Positions 25,098 to 32,912 of a DNA stretch of 43,386 bases are shown piece after piece. Numbering within the stretch: position 1 is the first letter of the stretch; each line of letters begins with the position of its first letter. The DNA is from Lentisphaerota bacterium (GTDB lineage Bacteria > Verrucomicrobiota > Lentisphaeria > Oligosphaerales > JABHEG01): the NCBI GenBank assembly GCA_018676675.1, contig JABHEG010000086.1:1-43386 (forward strand), written 5' to 3'. The translations under genes and the position numbers were made by a program. The notes beneath the pieces were generated by a model that had not been told where the DNA came from, ran no database searches, and saw nothing but the letters and a program-made list of their open reading frames with translations.

Positions 25098-26410
25098 CGT
25101 CTCGTCACCACCGGCCCCACCATGCCGAAACATGCCAAAATCGTGCTCTTGAGTTCCGCCACGACCGGTGCAGCGACCGCGATGTGGATCTCCTTACTCC
25201 GGCCGTATCGGCCCCGCGACACGGTTCGGGCCCGGATGAAACCGTACATGTCAAGTTCACTGAGGAGGTCCGAGAACGCGCGCTGCGTCAACGGACGGAG
25301 GGAGACCGCCCCGCAGAAATGATCATAGAGCAGGTACGCATCACCGGTGTGCAGCGACTTCGGACGTTTCTCACTGCCGAGCAGTGCCGCATACAGGGCA
25401 GCTTGGAGGTGCTTCGGCCCCGTTCTGATGAGAGTGACGTACTTGTCCCTCTCGATCTCTTCGCTTGCCTGTCTCACCGCATCGAGCGTGATGTGCTGGC
25501 ACTGTTTCTCGGCGAGCTGTGCAGATCTGGTTAGTAGATCGACTGCCTTCCGTGCGTCCCCGTGGTTCCGCGATGAGAGGGCGGCAATCATGGGCACCAC
25601 TCCTTCGTCCATCATGCCCGCACGAAGCGCTTTGGTGACGCGAATTTCGAGAATGGTCTGCAGGTCGGTCGCGTCATACGGGTCGAAGATGGTTTCCCGC
25701 ATCTTAAGGCAGCTCTTGATTCGTGGATCCAGGTTGTCGGCCCAGTTGAGCCGATTGGAGGCGAATACGAGAATGAGCTTGCCTTCGATACGTTGCGGTA
25801 GGCGTTTGATCAGGAACTTGTAGAATGAGTCGGCATCGGTCCGGATGTTGTCCGACTCATCGATGAAAACCGTGACGTAACCCGACACGGAGCGGAGATG
25901 CTTCTCGATGGCCAGCATCAGGTCATCAAGGCTGATGCCACGTTTGTAATACTTGCTGGCCCCCATCAGGCAGGCAAGGTTGTTGAGCGCACGGAAGCAC
26001 GGGACGGCGCAGCATAGGTCGAGATGGTACTGGCGAAACGGGATACGGCGTTCGCGGCAGAGCTCCTCGAACTCGTGCAGTAAGTATAGAATGGTGATGG
26101 TCTTGCCTGTGCCGGTTTTACCCAACACGGACAGATGTACCGGATGCCCGTTCTGGAACATCGGGGCAAAGTGGCTGCTGACGTCCCGGATCTCGCGGTC
26201 CCGAACATTGGCATTGAAGATCTCGGTCAAGACAGCAAACTGGCCTTCCCGGGACAGTTGCTCGTCGTCGAGGTACGCCGGATTGCGGACTATTGCGTTG
26301 GCTGTCGCCTTGTCAATCTGCGTCCGAATCAACGTATGAACTGAGCCTTGCACTGGAAAATCACCCTTCAGAGGAAGTGAGGTGACTGGAGCTATAAAAG
26401 CGTTGCTCAC
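25094..26410 (-). CDS. cdc6: Orc1/Cdc6-type replication initiator (AAA+ plus winged helix)
   Basis: 438 aa from a GTG at 26410. The AAA+ domain has Walker A GKTGTGKT (97-104), Walker B VFIDESDN (181-188), sensor 1 FASNRLNW (217-224) and sensor 2 GDARKAVDLL (284-293), followed by a C-terminal winged-helix region (about 325-435). Before Walker A, the segment NPAYLDDEQLSREGQFAVLTEIF matches the Orc1/Cdc6 pattern 'L..R..Q...L'. In archaea these proteins bind ORB sites at origins and load MCM; no MCM gene is in this window. A second TATA-like box (CTTTTATAG, 26391-26401) inside the 5' end leaves a GTG at 26353, preceded by GGGTGAT, as an alternative start. Divergent from the HerA-like unit. Confidence 0.88.
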   Translation of the reverse strand: MSNAFIAPVTSLPLKGDFPVQGSVHTLIRTQIDKATANAIVRNPAYLDDEQLSREGQFAVLTEIFNANVRDREIRDVSSHFAPMFQNGHPVHLSVLGKTGTGKTITILYLLHEFEELCRERRIPFRQYHLDLCCAVPCFRALNNLACLMGASKYYKRGISLDDLMLAIEKHLRSVSGYVTVFIDESDNIRTDADSFYKFLIKRLPQRIEGKLILVFASNRLNWADNLDPRIKSCLKMRETIFDPYDATDLQTILEIRVTKALRAGMMDEGVVPMIAALSSRNHGDARKAVDLLTRSAQLAEKQCQHITLDAVRQASEEIERDKYVTLIRTGPKHLQAALYAALLGSEKRPKSLHTGDAYLLYDHFCGAVSLRPLTQRAFSDLLSELDMYGFIRARTVSRGRYGRSKEIHIAVAAPVVAELKSTILACFGMVGPVVTRR

Positions 26411-26550
26411 CCCTTTGCAGTGGTATCCGTCAGCCAGGCTTGTGGGAGTAGTTTTCCGATGGAAACGACTCCTCTCTTCTCTCTCTATCCTATTTTTTTA
26501 CAACTACTACTACCCTACGGATACGACGCTTATAAAGCTAACGGGGCGCC
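26411..26550. other. Candidate replication origin: ORB-like site and AT-rich stretch
   Basis: TTCCGATGGAAACGA (26454-26468) differs at one clear position from the mini-ORB core as I remember it (TTCCANTGGAAACGA), which is bound by archaeal Orc1/Cdc6. A pyrimidine-rich, then AT-rich segment follows (26473-26512, with seven T residues at 26493-26499), a plausible unwinding element. The site lies immediately upstream of the initiator gene, where archaeal origins usually are. A weaker CACTGGAAA occurs at about 26351-26359 inside the gene. I did not find a clear inverted second ORB. Confidence 0.55.
26529..26539 (-). promoter_or_regulatory. TATA-type promoter of the Orc1/Cdc6 operon
   Basis: On the minus strand the palindromic GCTTTATAAGC is preceded by CCCGTTA. 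Transcription would start near 26508, giving a leader of about 100 nt that contains the ORB-like site, so the initiator could repress its own gene by binding there. Confidence 0.55.
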
Positions 26551-26672
26551 GCGGCTTCGGAAGACAGTACCCCCAGGCAGACCACGCGTTCCACCCGAAA
26601 TCCACACCCACACTCATGCGAGCTTCGATGCCTGGCAAGAACGGGAGGTTTTGGGCCGAGCACGAGCTCTCC

Positions 26673-26691
26673 GACCGCAAAGTATATAAAG
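26673..26691 (+). promoter_or_regulatory. Archaeal-type BRE+TATA promoter of the HerA-like unit
   Basis: ACCGCAAAG followed by TATATAAAG; the BRE ACCGCAAAGT is identical to that at 29460-29469. Expected start near 26712, giving a leader of about 32 nt with GGAGGT 7 nt before ATG 26745. Confidence 0.8.
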
Positions 26692-26744
26692 TCCGATAGC
26701 TTCCGTGACATCACTTGGCAGTGAGCACTGCCGGAGGTACTACC

Positions 26745-27290
26745 ATGGAATACAATCATGCGCTGCAGCCCGTCGAAGTTGGGACGCACTCGGGCAAAGT
26801 AGAGGCAGCCATTCGTCCCGTTCCACCACGGATTCGGGTTCTTTACGAGCAAACCGCGGAACCCCGTCCCTTCGAAGACCAATCGAGTTTGGTAGACAGA
26901 CTATTCCACACAGACCGTCTACCGAGAATAGACCCGGACGATCTGCCCGCCGAACGCGCGGCGATCTGCCACGATCAGTTGGACATGCTGCTACAGCACC
27001 TGGCAGCGCGGCACAGCATTTCCTACAACGTCCGCAAAGGAATCGACTACGAGACCTGCGCAGTGCGCTCGAAACTGTATGAGTTAGAGCAGTTCTCCTC
27101 GCAAGTCGGTTACTGGACGCGGGTGCAGTCCGAACTCGTCAAAGAAGTGCAGCAGCTCAAGAAGCAGCAATGGGCTGAGGATATTGCGTGCTGGCGTGAT
27201 ACCGGGCGAATCCTGGGCACGATACTCGAGCAGTGGGCTGAGTTCTCGAACGAGAAACGGAAGTCGGAGTTGATGCGGGTTGGCGATTGA
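26745..27290 (+). CDS. Hypothetical helical partner of the HerA-like ATPase
   Basis: 181 aa, not recognised. The N-terminal 60 residues are Pro/Arg-rich (AAIRPVPPRIRVLYEQTAEPRP). The rest is helical with coiled-coil character (SKLYELEQFSSQVGYWTRVQSELVKEVQQLKKQQ). The start is well supported by GGAGGT and the upstream promoter. Its stop lies within the start region of the ATPase gene, so the two are translationally coupled and the protein is a candidate adaptor or regulator of the ATPase. It is divergent from the initiator operon across the candidate origin. Confidence 0.75.
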   Translation: MEYNHALQPVEVGTHSGKVEAAIRPVPPRIRVLYEQTAEPRPFEDQSSLVDRLFHTDRLPRIDPDDLPAERAAICHDQLDMLLQHLAARHSISYNVRKGIDYETCAVRSKLYELEQFSSQVGYWTRVQSELVKEVQQLKKQQWAEDIACWRDTGRILGTILEQWAEFSNEKRKSELMRVGD

Positions 27291-29346
27291 GGATGACTTG
27301 AGGCGGCTGATGCCGTTTGTGGGTCGAGACAAAGCCACAAGGTGGTGGCGTGCCTACCAAATGGAGGATGCACAAGGCCGGAAGGACATCGAGACCGCAA
27401 TCCAGTTCCGGCTCGAGCAGGCGCTTGGCGTGACGCCGTTGTCTCTGGACCATGGTCTTTCGGTTCCACAACAGGCCGAGGCAGACGGCCCCTACCGGAT
27501 AGGGACGGTCATGGGCGGCGACCGGAGCTTCTATCCGTTCGGCCTGCGTGACGATGAACTCATCCAGCACATGGCCATTTTCGGCCGGAGCGGTGCCGGG
27601 AAGACAAACACGGTCGCGCTGTTTCTGCGTCGTCTGGCAGCCCAGGGCAAGCCCTTCCTGATCTTTGATTGGAAGAGGAACTACCGGGATCTGCTATCAG
27701 GTCCGGAACCACTGCCGTTGGACGTCTACACCGTCGGAACGCACGTCCATCCCTTGCGCTTCAACCCCTTGATCCCGCCATTCGGAACGGATATCACCGT
27801 GTGGCTGAAGAAGCTGATCGAGATCGTCAGCAACGCCTACTACCTGGGCGAAGGGGTCATGTTCATTCTGCAGGAGGCTCTGGATCACGTCTACAAGGAG
27901 GCCGGATGCTATGACAACCGCGACGCGCAGTTCCCGACCATGGCCGATGTCCTGGAATTCGTCCGCAATATGTCGGCCAAGGGCCGAAAGGCCATGTGGT
28001 TGGACAGTACGATCCGAGCCGTCCAGAGCCTTTGCTTCGGGCAAATCTCGGATGTCATCAACGTGTCCAGCAACGACAGCATCGGCGACCTACTGGACCG
28101 CAACGCCTGCCTCGAACTTCACTCGCTGGCACATGCAGAGAAGATCTTCCTCATCGAGACGCTGCTCGTCTGGGTCCATCACTTCCGTCTGCTAGAACCG
28201 GACCGGGAGACCTTCAAACACTGCATCCTTGTGGAAGAGGCACACAACATCCTGAGTGCCTCCAACAAGGAAACAGTTATCGACCTCCTCCTGCGTGAGA
28301 TCAGGGAACTTGGCGAAGGCATCGTGCTCATTGATCAGCACCCATCGCAAATTTCCGTTCCGGCACTCGGGAACACGTACTGCACGATTGCACTCAACAT
28401 CAAGCACCCCAAAGACATCAATACACTTGGGGAAATCATGCATATCCCGCGCGAACAACGTGATGTGCTGGGACAGCTCGCCATGGGCCGGGCCATCGTG
28501 AAACTGCAATCACGGTTCGTGCAACCGTTCCAGGTTAGTATCCCCAAAGTTGATATTGCCAAGGGGTCGGTCACGGACACACACCTGATGCAGCTCTACC
28601 CACCCGATATCACCGATTCCGGGCCGGAATCGCCTGTCTGCGCTGGAGAGCCTCCTATTCTGCCGCTTCCACCTGACCCTAAACATGGAGTGGATCGAAT
28701 GGAATCGGCAGATGCAGACAAGCCCAGCGAAGTGGAAATGCTCCTCCTGCAGGACGTCCGTGACCATCCATTGGATGGCGTTGTGAAGCGATACGCGCGA
28801 ATCGGCGTGAGCCGGCGACGCGGCAACCGGGCCAAGCAGTCACTGATCGATCGCGGGCTGCTCGTTACAGTCGATGTGCCAACTCGAACCGGCAAAGTCG
28901 TTCTGCTCGATTTCTCGGAGAAGATGAAGACCGCCTTGAGGCGATCCGGTAAGCTGAACTCCACGCCGCGGGAAGGCGGTTTGGCTCACGCTTACTGGAA
29001 GCAGCAGATCACCGATGGACTCGTCAGCCACGGATGGTCCGTTCGACCGGAGGAACCAATCGGTGGCGGCCAGGCCGTCGATCTGCATGCTGAGAAGAAG
29101 GGCTTCCGGGTGGCAGTCGAAGTCGAGATCGGCCGACGTGGTGCCGCCAACATCGCCAAACTGCTCAAGCAAGGCTATGACTGGCTTATCAGCTTCGCAG
29201 CGGATGAAGGCGTCAAGGCCACGACTCTACGCGGGCTGCAAGCCAAAGGCATTCACAGCAGTCGCGTGCTGCTGACGATCCCAGCCGACATCGAGAAGAA
29301 GCTGGCCTTCGTGACAGCCAGGGCGTCCGAGCGATCGGACGACTGA
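27280..29346 (+). CDS. HerA/VirB4-class (DUF87-like) ATPase with C-terminal nuclease-like domain
   Basis: 688 aa from a TTG at 27280 (GGAG 11 nt upstream); ATG 27310, with GAGG 7 nt before it, is an alternative. Walker A is GRSGAGKTNT (102-111), Walker B CILVEEAHN (about 310-318), and LIDQHPSQI marks the sensor region, a layout typical of HerA/FtsK-superfamily DNA pumps. After a short disordered linker a winged-helix-like segment (PLDGVVKRYARIGVSRRRG) leads into a C-terminal domain with GQAVDLHAEKKGFRVAVEVEIG. That domain resembles PD-(D/E)XK folds but has EVE where ExK is usual. It may translocate DNA in replicon maintenance, transfer or end processing. Confidence 0.88.
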   Translation: MAIEDDLRRLMPFVGRDKATRWWRAYQMEDAQGRKDIETAIQFRLEQALGVTPLSLDHGLSVPQQAEADGPYRIGTVMGGDRSFYPFGLRDDELIQHMAIFGRSGAGKTNTVALFLRRLAAQGKPFLIFDWKRNYRDLLSGPEPLPLDVYTVGTHVHPLRFNPLIPPFGTDITVWLKKLIEIVSNAYYLGEGVMFILQEALDHVYKEAGCYDNRDAQFPTMADVLEFVRNMSAKGRKAMWLDSTIRAVQSLCFGQISDVINVSSNDSIGDLLDRNACLELHSLAHAEKIFLIETLLVWVHHFRLLEPDRETFKHCILVEEAHNILSASNKETVIDLLLREIRELGEGIVLIDQHPSQISVPALGNTYCTIALNIKHPKDINTLGEIMHIPREQRDVLGQLAMGRAIVKLQSRFVQPFQVSIPKVDIAKGSVTDTHLMQLYPPDITDSGPESPVCAGEPPILPLPPDPKHGVDRMESADADKPSEVEMLLLQDVRDHPLDGVVKRYARIGVSRRRGNRAKQSLIDRGLLVTVDVPTRTGKVVLLDFSEKMKTALRRSGKLNSTPREGGLAHAYWKQQITDGLVSHGWSVRPEEPIGGGQAVDLHAEKKGFRVAVEVEIGRRGAANIAKLLKQGYDWLISFAADEGVKATTLRGLQAKGIHSSRVLLTIPADIEKKLAFVTARASERSDD

Positions 29347-29460
29347 CTTCTACTTCTCCTCTTATTCTCTCCGGCCTCCTCCGCACAGGATCTCAACGCC
29401 TTTGCGGGTGATGTGGCGACCCGTCTGCAGCCTGATCTTCTCACGTGCAAGGTGTTACCA

Positions 29461-29477
29461 CCGCAAAGTTTATATAG
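29461..29477 (+). promoter_or_regulatory. Archaeal-type BRE+TATA promoter, leaderless spacing
   Basis: CCGCAAAG followed by TTTATATAG, centred 29 nt before ATG 29502. The ATPase gene upstream ends at 29346 and is followed by a pyrimidine-rich tract suitable for archaeal termination. Confidence 0.8.
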
Positions 29478-29501
29478 CTGTTCGCCACTTCCAGGTAGCA
29501 C

Positions 29502-29681
29502 ATGGAAAACACAACCAGCACAGACCCCCATCTGGAGGAACAACTCTCCGAGATGAACCGCATTTTGCGGGACATCCACGAAGAAGTGTCGCAGATTCTG
29601 TCATGCGTTCAGGATGAGCTTGAGGCTTTCCGCGAACGCGAGTTCTGGCGGGATCATGCGCAGTTCTACCAGCACGAGTGA
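29502..29681 (+). CDS. Small acidic helical protein (59 aa)
   Basis: 59 aa: MENTTSTDPHLEEQLSEMN then a continuous charged helix (RILRDIHEEVSQILSCVQDELEAFRER) ending EFWRDHAQFYQHE. Not recognised; it looks like a short coiled-coil protein. Support comes from the promoter with leaderless spacing upstream and a terminator hairpin that overlaps the stop codon, which together define a monocistronic unit. Confidence 0.65.
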   Translation: MENTTSTDPHLEEQLSEMNRILRDIHEEVSQILSCVQDELEAFREREFWRDHAQFYQHE

Positions 29682-29710
29682 GAGGCATAGCGCCTCTCAT
29701 TCATTTTCGC
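29679..29710 (+). terminator. Hairpin terminator of the 59-aa gene
   Basis: TGAGAGGC pairs with GCCTCTCA (29679-29699, loop ATAGC) and is followed by TTCATTTTCGCT. The first three bases of the stem are the stop codon. Confidence 0.7.
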
Positions 29711-29930
29711 TCTGTGCCCCCCTCCGCGAATGACCCGTCTGTCCGCCTGGACATGACCACAGGGACTTCGCCTGCCACGTGATTTCGACCCACTCAGTTG
29801 CGTGACGCCACGTACGGCCAGTTTCCCGTCGAGGAAGCTGAAATGCCGAGAATTCGTGTAGCGTCAGCTCCCTCCTCTTTCTCCCCCCCCCTCGTCCGTC
29901 TGCAACCAGCAACACGAAAGGAATGCTATC

Positions 29931-31220
29931 ATGAACATCACTCTGGAAACTGCACGAGAAGTCTTCCGCCGTACCTTCGGCCCTGACTCGTTCGTCGCCA
30001 CGTTTGTGGCACGGGTCATCCCCGACCCATCAGTGCCCACGGCGTGCATCAACGCCGCGGGTGAACTCCGCTACGGTCCGCGATTCGTCGAACAACACGT
30101 TCGGACGGATGTGGATCTCTTCTGCCTGCTCTGTCACGAGCTTCTCCACCCGGCATTTGGACATTTCATCCACCCCGATGATGGGATCGCCAATACTGCC
30201 TGCGACGCCGTCATCAATGCCATCATCACACATGTATTCGCCGAGCCGTCCGGCCACGGCTCCCTCTTTCTCCGCATTTACCCAGAGCGTGGGCTCCCTG
30301 GCCTGCTGCGCTCGGGCAGTGCCATGTCGCAGAGCCGCTACCAGTCGCTGTATAGTCACCTGTACCCCACCAGCGGCTTTTCCTGCTCACTCAGCGCCGG
30401 GGAGATCATCCAGTCTCTGCGCGTGCTTGCCCCCGGAACTGCCCCGGACGTGCTCCTGATCGGTTCCCATGGGAAGAGGCACTCCCGCGCCAATGGCGTC
30501 GACGGCTGGTCTTCTGCTGTCGCCGCCCGCGTCACCGACGATCTGCTTCGAGTGGTTCGCGAAGCAGGAACCGGCGCGGGCCGGTGTCCGCACCTGCAGG
30601 ACCTTCTCATCGAGGTGCTGAAGCGGAATGAGAGCATTAGAGAGAGTCTGCTCTCACGCTACGCGAGTCGGCGTTTGCTTGGCAACTTCCTTGGCGAGAA
30701 CCAGCGGATGCGCCGGGTCACATCGCCGTTCCCGATTCGTCCGTCGCGACGTGATCTGGTCATGCTGAGCGCGGGAGCCTGGCCCGGCCTGTTCAGGAAC
30801 CAGCAACCCGAGATCAGACACGAGCAGAAAGGCGTCGCGATCTTTCTGGATGTCTCCGGATCGGTCAATGAACACCTGCCGGAGATCATCGGATTGCTGT
30901 CGCGCCACCGAGATCGGATACGGTCGGTTCATCTCTTCAGCAACGCCGTGCGGGAAGTCCCGTTCGACGTGCTTTGCGCTGGACGCTTGAGCACGACCTA
31001 CGGCACGGACTTCAACTGCGTTGCGAGCACGGTCGTCGAGAAGGAATACGACCGCGCGGTCGTGCTGACCGACGGCTACGCCAGCCTGGATGACGAACAC
31101 TCGCGGAAGTTGAGCGAGATTCACCCCGCCATCCTCACCATCCTCTTCGGCACGAAGGCCGACTGCCCCGATCTGGCTCCCTTCGGTGAAGTCGTGCAGC
31201 TGGCAGATGTGACCGAGTGA
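29931..31220 (+). CDS. Putative metallopeptidase/VWA-domain protein (DUF2201-like)
   Basis: 429 aa; ATG 29931 has GAAAGGA 9 nt upstream. The N-terminal region carries HELLHPAFGH (69-78), an HExxH zinc-binding motif with a third His. The C-terminal 130 residues are a von Willebrand A-like domain with MIDAS residues: DVSGSV near 307, a Thr in TTYGTD, and an Asp in LTDGYAS. This two-part architecture fits VWA-like proteins with an N-terminal putative metallopeptidase domain, which typically pair with MoxR-type AAA+ ATPases. Such an ATPase lies at 32913. The pair likely forms a chaperone-like remodelling system. Confidence 0.85.
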   Translation: MNITLETAREVFRRTFGPDSFVATFVARVIPDPSVPTACINAAGELRYGPRFVEQHVRTDVDLFCLLCHELLHPAFGHFIHPDDGIANTACDAVINAIITHVFAEPSGHGSLFLRIYPERGLPGLLRSGSAMSQSRYQSLYSHLYPTSGFSCSLSAGEIIQSLRVLAPGTAPDVLLIGSHGKRHSRANGVDGWSSAVAARVTDDLLRVVREAGTGAGRCPHLQDLLIEVLKRNESIRESLLSRYASRRLLGNFLGENQRMRRVTSPFPIRPSRRDLVMLSAGAWPGLFRNQQPEIRHEQKGVAIFLDVSGSVNEHLPEIIGLLSRHRDRIRSVHLFSNAVREVPFDVLCAGRLSTTYGTDFNCVASTVVEKEYDRAVVLTDGYASLDDEHSRKLSEIHPAILTILFGTKADCPDLAPFGEVVQLADVTE

Positions 31221-31517
31221 GGACATGTGGGGTTTCGCACCCCACTCCCCGCGCCGGGGAATGCGTGCACTGGACCCCACGTATCTGCATTGGCGAACGA
31301 GGATCGCTTATCGCTATCCTCCGCTCGCCAATGCGGTGCGCAACGCTGACGCGTGATGGGGCCATCTCACCGGCGATGATGAGCCGGTGACTGGACGTTT
31401 GGCGAGTCTGCGGTCAGCGATAGTTGGACGCGGAATCGCGAAACTGCTCGGGGTGTCAGAGGGGACGCGTCCCCTTTGGTCATAGCGAAGCGATCCAGAG
31501 ATCAGAAAGGAGTCAAG
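31221..31517 (+). promoter_or_regulatory. Modular structured spacer/leader 1
   Basis: Hairpins in order: GTGGGG/CCCCAC (31227-31245); a 10-bp stem GCATTGGCGA/TCGCCAATGC (31287-31334) with an inner GAGGAT/ATCCTC; a 48-nt element ending CGCGAAAC (31397-31444); and the shared hairpin AGAGGGGACGCGTCCCC followed by TTTGG (31458-31479). It ends with a short GGTCATAGCGAAGCGATCC tail and AGAAAGGAG before ATG 31518. No TATA box is evident. Confidence 0.75.
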
Positions 31518-31844
31518 ATGAGCACAGTGAGACTGACCGAGATCCGCCGGGAGACGTACGGGCACGACAGCCGTGCGATCAACCGACACAGCGAACGCTG
31601 GTTTCGAGACACGGATGGGAATCTGTACGTGCTCTCGAAGACACTGGACGGCTTTCCGCCGTTCTTCGAAGCCTACGGGCCGTTCACGGAAGAGCATGAG
31701 GGCCTGTTGCCTCGGCTCCTGGTCGACGGCCAGGAGTACTGGGGCGACGGCTGGCCATGGGCAAAGGCGATGGCGGCGTTTTGCCATGAGCTCAACGCTG
31801 AGATCACGATTCCCAAGCAAGAAAGGAGCGAGGTGAAATCATGA
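31518..31844 (+). CDS. Hypothetical protein of the accessory block
   Basis: 108 aa, not recognised. It is rich in aromatic residues and Gly (GYLPRL-type loops, EYWGDGWPWAKAMAAF), giving a small globular alpha/beta appearance. ATG 31518 has AGAAAGGAG 6 nt upstream. Its stop overlaps the start of the next gene (ATGA), so the two are co-translated. Confidence 0.65.
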   Translation: MSTVRLTEIRRETYGHDSRAINRHSERWFRDTDGNLYVLSKTLDGFPPFFEAYGPFTEEHEGLLPRLLVDGQEYWGDGWPWAKAMAAFCHELNAEITIPKQERSEVKS

Positions 31845-32236
31845 AACTGACATGTGACAACTGCGGCAAGACCTTTGGCAACGAAGGCGAACTGGAACAC
31901 AGGCTACCTGATATTCCCGGCCTGGGAAGCCGTCTGGATCCGGGCGGAATTGTGCCTGGCGGCACGTGCCCTGAGTGTGGGAGTCTCGTGTATCCCGCGG
32001 GACCGGACCAGGGATCGAACGACAATGATGGGACATCGTCCCCATCGACCGCCGACCAGGTGGGAAGAGAGTTCCTTGTTGAGTGGACGATCGACGTGTC
32101 CGCGACCGGCTTCCGTCAGGCCGCAGAGCGTGCACTGCGCATCCAGCGAGGACATGACTCCATCGCCACCGTGTTCGATGTCACGTGTTCTGCAACGGGT
32201 ATTTGCCGCACGGTGGACCTGTCGGAGGAGAGCTGA
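31841..32236 (+). CDS. Zinc-ribbon-containing hypothetical protein
   Basis: 131 aa. The N-terminus has a rubredoxin-type zinc-ribbon pattern, CDNCGKTFG followed about 30 residues later by CPECGSLVYP. A Ser/Asp-rich linker then leads to a beta-strand-rich C-terminal half (REFLVEWTIDVSATGFRQAAERAL, a pattern common in small plasmid and phage proteins). The first codon overlaps the previous stop. It may bind nucleic acid or a partner. Confidence 0.7.
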   Translation: MKLTCDNCGKTFGNEGELEHRLPDIPGLGSRLDPGGIVPGGTCPECGSLVYPAGPDQGSNDNDGTSSPSTADQVGREFLVEWTIDVSATGFRQAAERALRIQRGHDSIATVFDVTCSATGICRTVDLSEES

Positions 32237-32347
32237 GAGGAACGCAGGAAGGCCGGGATGTTGGACCGTTCGTGGAGGCGGACGCGCTGTCATGGCGGTC
32301 TGCCTCTCTTGTTATTGGAGCATGGTCAAGAATCGGAGGAAAAGACA

Positions 32348-32704
32348 ATGAGCAGGTCATACGAGATGTCCGTGGAGATTACGGGCATAGATGCAGCACG
32401 GCGCGAGCAAGTCATCGCTGCATGCTGCGAGGAGTGGAGTTTCTCGCCGGAGGACTTCAACAACGGTACCCCATCCGAGGGAGACGAGCGGGATCTGACG
32501 GCATTCGCCGACGGCGCGCTCTGCGGCGGCGAAACGGAAGAGAAATTCGTCGATCGCTTTGCCAGAGCCGTATGGAAAGCCAACGCCGGTCACTGCCAAG
32601 TGATAGTCCATGCAACGTACACGGAGGCACTCCCCTACGATACCCATGTCCGGGATGAAGCTGACTTCCAGGCATGGAGCGGCAGCGCGCACCTATCTTC
32701 GTAG
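32348..32704 (+). CDS. Hypothetical protein of the accessory block
   Basis: 118 aa, not recognised. It begins with a beta-alpha unit (YEMSVEITGIDAARREQVIAACCEEW). It then has an acidic loop and a segment GGETEEKFVDRFARAVWKANAGHCQVIVHATY followed by another strand, a ferredoxin-like beta-alpha-beta arrangement. ATG 32348 has GGAGG 8-9 nt upstream. The 111 bases before it have no gene. The fold resembles the second half of the zinc-ribbon protein upstream, so both could use a shared small scaffold. Confidence 0.65.
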   Translation: MSRSYEMSVEITGIDAARREQVIAACCEEWSFSPEDFNNGTPSEGDERDLTAFADGALCGGETEEKFVDRFARAVWKANAGHCQVIVHATYTEALPYDTHVRDEADFQAWSGSAHLSS

Positions 32705-32912
32705 GTGCGAGGCAAAGACCGTTTCGCGGCTCTGCGGCCAGCGACAGTTGGACGCGGAATCGCGAAACAGCAACGGGAGTCCAGAGGGACACTGTCCCTT
32801 TGGCAGAGGAGTGGGGACAGCGTCCCCGCATTCCATCTTGACAAGGCTCGTGGGCCGGTGCCCGCGGGCCTTCTGTGTTTCTGGACCAAACCAACCTGAA
32901 AGGAACCGAACC
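32705..32912 (+). promoter_or_regulatory. Modular structured spacer/leader 2
   Basis: It repeats the 48-nt element of leader 1 (32721-32768, GTTTCGCG pairing with CGCGAAAC). The shared hairpin AGAGGGACACTGTCCC followed by TTTGG is at 32783-32803, then a second hairpin GGGGACAGCGTCCCC (32813-32827). A 13-bp terminator-like stem AAGGCTCGTGGGC/GCCCGCGGGCCTT with loop CGGT (32843-32872) is followed by CTGTGTTTCTGG. The ribosome binding site GAAAGGA precedes ATG 32913. Confidence 0.75.
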
